Assembly: GCA_965203535.1 (NCBI GenBank) | Contig: OZ241897.1 | Location: 5,975,436 to 6,039,435 of the forward strand | Direction: 5' to 3' | Length of the DNA stretch: 64,000 nucleotides | Source of the DNA: JAJDTT01 sp022827025 | Lineage (GTDB): Bacteria; Acidobacteriota; UBA6911; RPQK01; JAJDTT01 | Shown: positions 58,662 to 64,000 of the stretch, piece after piece | How positions within the stretch are numbered: position 1 is the stretch's first letter | Layout: every line of letters starts with the position of its first letter | The notes under the pieces: generated by a model | Databases searched by the model: none | What the model saw: the letters and a program-made list of their open reading frames with translations, nothing else | What the model was told of the DNA's origin: nothing | Translations under genes and position numbers: made by a program

Positions 58662-59789
58662 TCAACAAGCGCAATCATCGCTGCAGCACGATAGATCGTC
58701 GAGGTACATTCCGTGTTGGCGGTACTCCTCGAGCGGCTTCACGCTGACCCGCAGGCGGCGGGCGATCTGGTTGGCCACCACGGCGAAGCGCTGGCGGAAC
58801 TTGTAGATGAAACAGAAGATGATATCGCCTTGGCGCACCTGCGGCCCGACCAGGAACAGCCCTCTCGTCACGGTGGACTCATCGTTTTCCGTCAGCAGCG
58901 GAAAATCGTTATCCTGCCAATCGAACAACGCGCGAACGAGGCTTGCCGATCCGGCGAATCCGGAGGCCAGGATCGGCTTCTCGGCGCAGTGGACGACATC
59001 GCCGTCCTCGAACGCCAACCGATATCCGTTGGCGTTTCGGCGGACGCCGGTGACCGTACAGCCGCCGCGCAGCGTCACCCGGCCCGAGTCAATCGCCGAA
59101 TTCAGACGCGCCTTCGTAAAGGGCGACAGGAGTTCGCTGGGGTCCGGGCCCCTTCGGTTCCACGGCTCCTCGCGGTCGAAGACGACGGCTCGTCGACCGG
59201 CGGCGGCCAGCGCGACGGCGGCGTCGATGCCGCTCTCGGAGCCACCGATGATGCATCTCTCGTCGCCGCTGAGATCGTCAAATGAGGTCACCTTGGAGTA
59301 GTGCAGGCAAAGCTCGGCGCCGTGGAAGTCGTGGGTCCGCGGGTACTGCATTTCGCCGCCCGCCCAGACCACGAACCGCGCGCGGACGTATCCGCGATTC
59401 GTCTTCACCCGAAACCCCTTGGGTCGAGTTCCCGTCGCGACCGAGAGAACGTCGATCCCGGTCTCTACGGGCAAGCCGAAATGCTTCGCAACCCCTCGCA
59501 AATAGCCGGCGTACTCCTCCCCCGTGGGGTGCTCGACGCCAACCGAGTAAGCCGGCGAGGTCTGCAGACAGATGGAATTCAGGTCCAGGATGCCGAACTG
59601 GTTGCTGTTGAACGACGGCGTGATGAAGCGCGTTTGCCGGGGCCAACGCAGGAATGAGGCGCCGACGGCGGAGCGGTCGAGAATCACAAAGTTCTCGATT
59701 CCGAGGTCGCGCAGCGTCACACCAAGGCCGATACCGGCGGCCCCGGCGCCGACGATGACAATGTCGAATAACCGGGCTCCTTTTCTCAA
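58662..59789 (-). CDS. FAD/NAD(P)-dependent oxidoreductase with Cys-rich tail
   Basis: 375 residues, TTG start overlapping the small upstream gene (TTGA). Two dinucleotide-binding motifs: FDIVIVGAGAAGIGLG (FAD) and CIIGGSESGIDAAVALAAAG (NAD(P)H), plus LFLVGPQVRQGD near the FAD ribityl site. This is the layout of CzcO/ArsO-like flavin monooxygenases. It ends with an unusual CCSDDCAC tail (368-375), a likely metal or thiol site. Located between a short protein and FeoB in one operon, it could reduce the metal before FeoB or maintain a metallated site; inference from order. Confidence 0.85.
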   Translation of the reverse strand: MRKGARLFDIVIVGAGAAGIGLGVTLRDLGIENFVILDRSAVGASFLRWPRQTRFITPSFNSNQFGILDLNSICLQTSPAYSVGVEHPTGEEYAGYLRGVAKHFGLPVETGIDVLSVATGTRPKGFRVKTNRGYVRARFVVWAGGEMQYPRTHDFHGAELCLHYSKVTSFDDLSGDERCIIGGSESGIDAAVALAAAGRRAVVFDREEPWNRRGPDPSELLSPFTKARLNSAIDSGRVTLRGGCTVTGVRRNANGYRLAFEDGDVVHCAEKPILASGFAGSASLVRALFDWQDNDFPLLTENDESTVTRGLFLVGPQVRQGDIIFCFIYKFRQRFAVVANQIARRLRVSVKPLEEYRQHGMYLDDLSCCSDDCAC

Positions 59790-59995
59790 CGGTTCACCTG
59801 AAAACGTTTCGCGTCCGCCGAGGCGTAGCGCGCCATCGCACGGTCGGGACCGACCGTCGCCTCGAGCATCTCGCCGACGCCGTGGAACGAGATAGCCCGC
59901 GGCGGTGAGAACGGCTTGAGCATGGCGACGAGGCGGTCGTTGAGGGCTCTCCAGCCCCGTGTCTCTGTAATGCCAGTTGCTGTCAATCGGTTCAT
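59786..59995 (-). CDS. Small protein of the FeoB cluster
   Basis: 69 residues with a good ribosome site (GGAAGGAGAATCTG then ATG). Contains RLVAMLKPFSPPRAISFHGVGEMLEATVGPDRAMARYASADAKRF. I do not recognise it. It overlaps the flavoprotein start (TTGA), so co-translation is likely. No membrane segment and no Cys. Confidence 0.65.
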   Translation of the reverse strand: MNRLTATGITETRGWRALNDRLVAMLKPFSPPRAISFHGVGEMLEATVGPDRAMARYASADAKRFQVNR

Positions 59996-60023
59996 CAGAT
60001 TCTCCTTCCTGACTCCCAACGGT

Positions 60024-60173
60024 TCACTGATCCGCCACCGCCGTGAATGGAAACCGCGTGGGACGTGCGCCACCGCCGGACCTCGGGAAGAATTCCTCCA
60101 GGCGGCGACGGAACTCGCGGGCCCGCGCGGTGCCGGGAAACACATCGATCGCCCGGGGTGCATTTGCATGCAT
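60024..60173 (-). CDS. Possible very small ORF (49 codons)
   Basis: Codes MHANAPRAIDVFPGTARARE..., Arg-rich, ends 28 bp before the start of the small protein gene. No ribosome site is visible and the frame is GC-rich enough to be chance. Kept only because it lies in line with the operon. Confidence 0.25.
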   Translation of the reverse strand: MHANAPRAIDVFPGTARAREFRRRLEEFFPRSGGGARPTRFPFTAVADQ

Positions 60174-60237
60174 CGCCGAAACGGGCGGTGTCGCCGACGA
60201 TGACGGTACTAAAGGCGAACTAAGCGTGTACCGGGAA

Positions 60238-60525
60238 CTAGCCGGGGGGTGCGCGGGCAAAGAGGCTGCGGGAATGACCGGATGCGATCCATTCGCCGTC
60301 GCCAGCTTGCTCGAGCGTCGCCGAAACGGCCGAGAAACCGATCTGCAAGGATCCGGACAGTTCGGCGGCGGGCTGGTGCCGGAGCTGGCAGGCCACGCAG
60401 TCGTGCCCGGCTGCGTGCTGCTCGTGGCAGATGGCCGCAGTGACTGCGGCGCCGGCCAGCGCCAGCGCCAGGACGACGATCCAGGTGCGCCAGCCGAAGC
60501 CACGCCGGGCGGGCCCGGTGTGCAT
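60238..60525 (-). CDS. Small single-pass membrane protein with C-x-x-C motif
   Basis: 95 residues. The start at 60525 has GTGGAGG 5 nt upstream. One transmembrane helix (TWIVVLALALAGAAVTAAI) and an external tail with CHEQHAAGHDCVACQLRHQP: a Cys/His-rich motif (C, H-x-H, C-x2-C, H) similar in style to DUF2946-type small proteins near copper or iron genes. It could bind metal. It probably heads the FeoB cluster; the gap 59996-60237 otherwise holds nothing clear. Confidence 0.65.
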   Translation of the reverse strand: MHTGPARRGFGWRTWIVVLALALAGAAVTAAICHEQHAAGHDCVACQLRHQPAAELSGSLQIGFSAVSATLEQAGDGEWIASGHSRSLFARAPPG

Positions 60526-60691
60526 GGATCCTCCACGAGGCGTCATTCTCCAAATCTAGCACAGGTGGCCCCGGGGCCAAAAGGGCGGGAGCGGGAGAAT
60601 CTCCTGGAGAGGATCTCATCGCAACAACCTCCCCGCACAATCGTCGTGACTGATTCGATGGCGGCAGCAATCCCCTGATCACAACGGACTG

Positions 60692-61621
60692 CTATTGGGC
60701 GCGTTGCATGTGCCTGAGCAGCTCGCCCCGGGTGGTGAGGATCAGGATCGTCTTGGAGTCGACGCCCCGCTCGTAGGTTTCCATGCTCTTCATGAAGGCG
60801 TAGAACGAAGCGTCCCGGTTGTACGCCTCGGCGTAGATCTGGGTCGCCTCGCCGTCGGCCCTGCCGCGGGTTTCCTGAGCCGTCTTGTACGCTTCCGACT
60901 GAATCCGCTGCAGTTCCCTCTCCCGCTCGCCCCGGATCCGGGCGGCCTCGCCCTGACCTTCGGACCGGTAGCGCTCGGCGATCCGGTTGCGTTCGGCGAT
61001 CATGCGGGCGAAGACATCCTTCTGGACCTCTTCCACGTAGTTGATCCGCTTGAGCTGGAGGTCGATGAGCTCGATCCCGAAGTCGGCCACCTTGGGAGTG
61101 GCGGTCTCCAGGATTTCCCGGGTGATGGCCTGCCGTCCGGTTTGGATGGTCTCCAACACCGAGGTCTCCTCTTCGGCCTGGTCCTGGGAATCCTGGGCCT
61201 CCCGGTTGCTGGTCCGGACCACCTCCACCAGGTCGTGGCGGGCGATGGCGTTGCGGGTTTCTCCGTCCAGAATGTCGTCCAATCGGGACTGGGCCCTGGG
61301 TTCGTCCCGCATCCTCTCCAGGAATCGGAGCGGATCGCTGATACGCCACCTGGCGTACGTGTCCACCCAGATGAACCGCTTGTCCTTGGTCGGCATCTGG
61401 TCGGCGTCTCCGTCCCACTCCAGGAACCGCTTGTCGAAATAGTTGGCCGTCTGGATAAAGGGAAGCTTGAAATGCAGGCCCGGATCGGTGACCGGAGTTC
61501 CCACGGGCCGGCCCAACTGGGTGATGATGACCTGCTCGGTTTCGTTCGTGACGTAGGTGCCGTCCACCACCAGGGCCAGGAAGGCCACCACCAGGATCAG
61601 ATACAGTTGTCGGCCCTTCAT
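60692..61621 (-). CDS. hflC: HflC, SPFH-domain partner of HflK
   Basis: 309 residues: N-terminal membrane anchor (QLYLILVVAFLALVVDGTYV), then an SPFH (band 7/prohibitin) domain with QVIITQLGRPVG, DPGLHFKLPFIQTANYFDKRFLEW and ARWRISDPLRF, followed by a long helical coil. Partner of HflK; together they form the membrane cage around FtsH and control its proteolysis. The start overlaps the hflK stop by 4 bp (ATGA). Confidence 0.95.
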   Translation of the reverse strand: MKGRQLYLILVVAFLALVVDGTYVTNETEQVIITQLGRPVGTPVTDPGLHFKLPFIQTANYFDKRFLEWDGDADQMPTKDKRFIWVDTYARWRISDPLRFLERMRDEPRAQSRLDDILDGETRNAIARHDLVEVVRTSNREAQDSQDQAEEETSVLETIQTGRQAITREILETATPKVADFGIELIDLQLKRINYVEEVQKDVFARMIAERNRIAERYRSEGQGEAARIRGERERELQRIQSEAYKTAQETRGRADGEATQIYAEAYNRDASFYAFMKSMETYERGVDSKTILILTTRGELLRHMQRAQ

Positions 61622-62628
61622 TGGCCCGTTCCCTCCGCCTGCGGACGGCCCGAAATCAACTTCTCCAGAGACTCCATGGGAAGCAGCGGGATCACTCCGT
61701 CGGCATCCTGGTCCAGAAACAGCTTGCGGCCCGAAAGAGGCAGGATCTTCTGCATGGTCTCCATGTACATTCGCCGCCGGGTGACCTCGGGCGCCCGCCG
61801 GTAGGCATCGTGCAATGACTTGAAACGGGAAGCGTCCCCCTTGGCCTGGTTGACGCGCTCGAGGGCGTAACCCTGAGCCTGGAGAACGGCCTGTTCCGCT
61901 TCACCCTTGGCCCGGGGGATCACCTTGTTGTACTCGGCGCGGGCTTCGTTGATGAGGCGGTCCATCTGTTGCTGGGCCTGGTTCACCTCGTCCCACGACG
62001 GCTTCACGGGATCGGGCGGGTTCACGTTCTGCAGAACGACCTGGTCCACGGTGATTCCGGTCTCATACTGCCTGCAAAGTTCCTGCAGCTTCTGTTCCGC
62101 GATGTCCTCGATTTCCTGGCGGCCCACGGTCAGAACCTCGGTGACGGTCCGGTCTCCCACCACCTCGCGCATCACCGCTTCGTTCATGTCCCGAAACGTC
62201 TCCTGGACGTTTCGGACCTTGAAGAGAAAAAGGAAGGGATCGGTGATCCGGTACTGGACGATCCACTCCACCACCGCCACGTTCAAATCCCCGGTGAGCA
62301 TCAACGACTCGTCCAGGAACCGCTTGGAGGCATAGCGGGTCCGGATCTCCGGCTGGGTGGTCCGAAACCCGAATTCCTGCTTGAGCTGCCGCTGAACCGG
62401 GACCTTCAAAACGTCTTCCACGAAGGGGAGCTTGAAACGAAGGCCCGGCTGGGCGGTGCGAACGTGCCGCCCAAAGAACAGGACGACTCCGACCTCTTCC
62501 GGCTGCACCTGGTAGACGGTCCCGAAAGCCGTGACCAGTACCAGGACAACCAGTAATCCCAGTCGGACGTACCTCCAATTGATCTTCGGAGGACGAAACT
62601 CGGGCATGTCGAAAACCTGATCAGCCAT
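61618..62628 (-). CDS. hflK: HflK, SPFH-domain partner of HflC
   Basis: 336 residues: anchor helix (YVRLGLLVVLVLVTAFGTVYQV), SPFH domain (EEVGVVLFFGRHVRTAQPGLRFKLPFVEDV), and a helical C-terminus (AEYNKVIPRAKGEAEQAVLQAQGYALERVNQAKGDASRF). The shorter N-terminus lacks the long Gly-rich leader of the E. coli protein. First of the hflKC pair. Start ATG has AAGGG upstream. Confidence 0.95.
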   Translation of the reverse strand: MADQVFDMPEFRPPKINWRYVRLGLLVVLVLVTAFGTVYQVQPEEVGVVLFFGRHVRTAQPGLRFKLPFVEDVLKVPVQRQLKQEFGFRTTQPEIRTRYASKRFLDESLMLTGDLNVAVVEWIVQYRITDPFLFLFKVRNVQETFRDMNEAVMREVVGDRTVTEVLTVGRQEIEDIAEQKLQELCRQYETGITVDQVVLQNVNPPDPVKPSWDEVNQAQQQMDRLINEARAEYNKVIPRAKGEAEQAVLQAQGYALERVNQAKGDASRFKSLHDAYRRAPEVTRRRMYMETMQKILPLSGRKLFLDQDADGVIPLLPMESLEKLISGRPQAEGTGQ

Positions 62629-62714
62629 GATGGAACCCTTATGGGATCAGCAGAAGGATAACAGAGATGACTCCTGACTTCAGATCGATTCCCACACCAG
62701 ATGGACCAGGGTCT

Positions 62715-63992
62715 TCATGGGGAGGCCGGCGGCGCTCCGTCGTAAGCCCGGCTCACCTCCTCCACGATGACGTCGAGCCCGCGTTCGATCCGGTCCCAGT
62801 CGTCGGCGTAGCTGATGCGGATGCATTCCCGTTTGTGCGGCCATTCGTCGTCCTCGAGCCCCGGAAAGAAGTAGTGGCCGGAGACAACGATGACGCCGCG
62901 CTCTTTGAGCCGCTCGTACAGCGCGGCGTTGTCCAGGGGCAGACCGGGCATCCAGAGCCAGAGGAAGAACGCGCCCTCCGGTTTGTGGATCCGGATGGGG
63001 TAGTCCGCCAGCCCGGCGCGGAGCCGGTCCACGGCGCGCTCCGCTCGCTGTGCGTAGTGGGGACGGATGACCTCCCGGACCAGCGCCAGCACTTCGCCGC
63101 TCTCGACGAGATCGGTGGCGAGGGCCGGCCCGAACCGGCCGGGCGACAGGCAGAAGACCGCCGTAGCGGCGGCCAGCGCCCTGATGATCTCCTCGTTTGC
63201 GATCACGATCCCGGTACGCAGACCCGGCAGTCCCAGCTTCGACAAGCTCATGCAGACCACCATGTGTTCGTCCCAAACGGGGGTCTCCCGGCCGAAGACG
63301 ATGCCCGGGAACGGCGAGCCGTAGGCGGTGTCCAGGATGAGGGGCACGCCCCGATTGCGGGCGATGGCGCCGAGCCGGTCGACCTCCGCATCGGTCACGA
63401 CGTTGCCCGTCGGGTTGGAAGGGCGTGACACGCAGATCGCGCCGATGTTCTCGACCTTGTCGAGCCCTTCGAAGTCCACCCCGTACTTGAAGAGTTTGTC
63501 TCCCAGCTCATGGATGATCGAGCGGCGCGCGGTCAGCAGGCCTGGGGTAAAGCCGAGGTCCGCGTACCCGATGTACTCCGGCGCCAGCGGCAACAGGATG
63601 CGGCGCCCGGGCAGGCGGCCCTCCATGGGGCCCGCGATGACGTTGAAGAGAGGCACGAAGGCGGACTGGCTGCCGTTGGTCAGCGCGATGTTGTCTCCGC
63701 GGACATCCCAGCCGAGCTCGCGCCGCAGGAATCCGGCCAGGGCGCGGGCGAAAACCCGGTCTCCGTCCGGCCCCCCGTAAACGCCGATGGCTTCTTCGAA
63801 CGCCCCTTCGCGCCCGAGCATGGCCTGCATGCGGCGCCGAAACAACCGTCCGGCGGCCGGAATCAGGCTCGGGTTGCCGCCCCCGAGGTTCATGATCGAG
63901 CCTCCGGACGCCGCAATATCGCCCAGGTCGTCCATCAGCGACCACGTGCCGGAGTCGCCCAACAGCCGCCGGCCGAATGCCGAAAAATCCAT
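62715..63992 (-). CDS. avtA: PLP-dependent aminotransferase, valine-pyruvate (AvtA)-like
   Basis: 425 residues from the ATG at 63992; a GTG two codons earlier is possible, and any promoter lies outside the window. Class I/II fold: SRPSNPTGNVVTDAEVD, DTAYGSPFPGIVF (PLP-site Asp/Tyr), SLSKLGLPGLRTGIVIA with the PLP Lys in SLSK, and a final IRISYADDWDRIERGL with the carboxylate Arg. The N-terminus (SGTWSLMDDLGDI...GGGNPSLIP) is AvtA-like. Makes valine and alanine by transamination. No partner genes are visible beside hflKC. Confidence 0.82.
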   Translation of the reverse strand: MDFSAFGRRLLGDSGTWSLMDDLGDIAASGGSIMNLGGGNPSLIPAAGRLFRRRMQAMLGREGAFEEAIGVYGGPDGDRVFARALAGFLRRELGWDVRGDNIALTNGSQSAFVPLFNVIAGPMEGRLPGRRILLPLAPEYIGYADLGFTPGLLTARRSIIHELGDKLFKYGVDFEGLDKVENIGAICVSRPSNPTGNVVTDAEVDRLGAIARNRGVPLILDTAYGSPFPGIVFGRETPVWDEHMVVCMSLSKLGLPGLRTGIVIANEEIIRALAAATAVFCLSPGRFGPALATDLVESGEVLALVREVIRPHYAQRAERAVDRLRAGLADYPIRIHKPEGAFFLWLWMPGLPLDNAALYERLKERGVIVVSGHYFFPGLEDDEWPHKRECIRISYADDWDRIERGLDVIVEEVSRAYDGAPPASP

Positions 63993-64000
63993 GCTCACAG

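Overview
This is a GC-rich chromosomal window, almost fully coding, with no rRNA, tRNA or CRISPR array that I can see. Its gene families are M16 and M19 peptidases, FG-GAP/VCBS proteins, DUF1501, DUF1549/DUF1553 with BIG2-like and haem-like motifs, PPC-domain proteins, SSS transporters, Tat-exported Gfo/Idh/MocA, sulfatase, M56 peptidases fused to TonB-C domains, and a bactofilin-like/RDD protein. This mix is typical of Acidobacteriota and, less so, of Planctomycetota/Verrucomicrobiota. My best guess is an uncultured Acidobacteriota bacterium with a scavenging, glycan- and peptide-degrading lifestyle. The taxonomy is inference; no marker gene is present.

Layout. 1-0.3 kb: end of an XRE antitoxin. 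0.4-5.6 kb: minus-strand operon for a propeller (GH43/32-like) protein, an M16 protease and a lipoprotein. 5.6-6.26 kb: a decayed TnpB remnant bracketed by two copies of a paired palindromic operator, then creD. 7.7-10.2 kb: an operon of ECF sigma factor, membrane anti-sigma-like protein and bactofilin-like/RDD lipoprotein. 10.4-16.3 kb: FG-GAP protein, a Rieske fusion protein, and twin M19 dipeptidase-like lipoproteins that lack the first metal ligands. 16.3-18.3 kb: a lower-GC HEPN plus DUF262 pair beside a decayed restriction/helicase remnant (a small defence islet). 18.4-25.5 kb: SSS transporter plus propeller protein, AAC(3)-like acetyltransferase plus PhyH oxygenase, Gfo/Idh/MocA, and an AhpD-like protein. 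25.5-30.6 kb: a BlaI repressor with two M56 sensor-peptidases, one carrying three TonB-C domains and the other TonB-C plus an ExbD-like domain. 30.7-39.7 kb: TlpA-like protein, sulfatase, FG-GAP protein and a third propeller protein, with repeat arrays between them. 40-46.2 kb: DUF1501, DUF1553 and PPC operon. 46.3-51.4 kb: a primary-type sigma factor and frdABCD. 51.6-56.4 kb: DUF2784, SSS, DUF3500 and a BNR-type propeller. 56.4-60.5 kb: an unusual short FeoB with a flavoprotein and small proteins. 60.7-64 kb: hflKC and an AvtA-like aminotransferase.

The most striking non-coding signal is a dispersed family of short, near-perfect hairpins in at least ten intergenic sites. The stems differ between copies but stay base-paired, while the apical loop keeps a purine run (AGGA, GGAA, GAAA) on one strand. 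The hairpins are assembled into 150-bp modules, one of which is a tandem array, and the same modules occur in both orientations. A tandem duplication at 37.1-38.4 kb carried one module together with the 3' end of a gene. The best candidates for undescribed biology are this hairpin family, the HEPN/DUF262 pair, the BlaI-M56-TonB-ExbD signalling operon and the FeoB-flavoprotein cluster.
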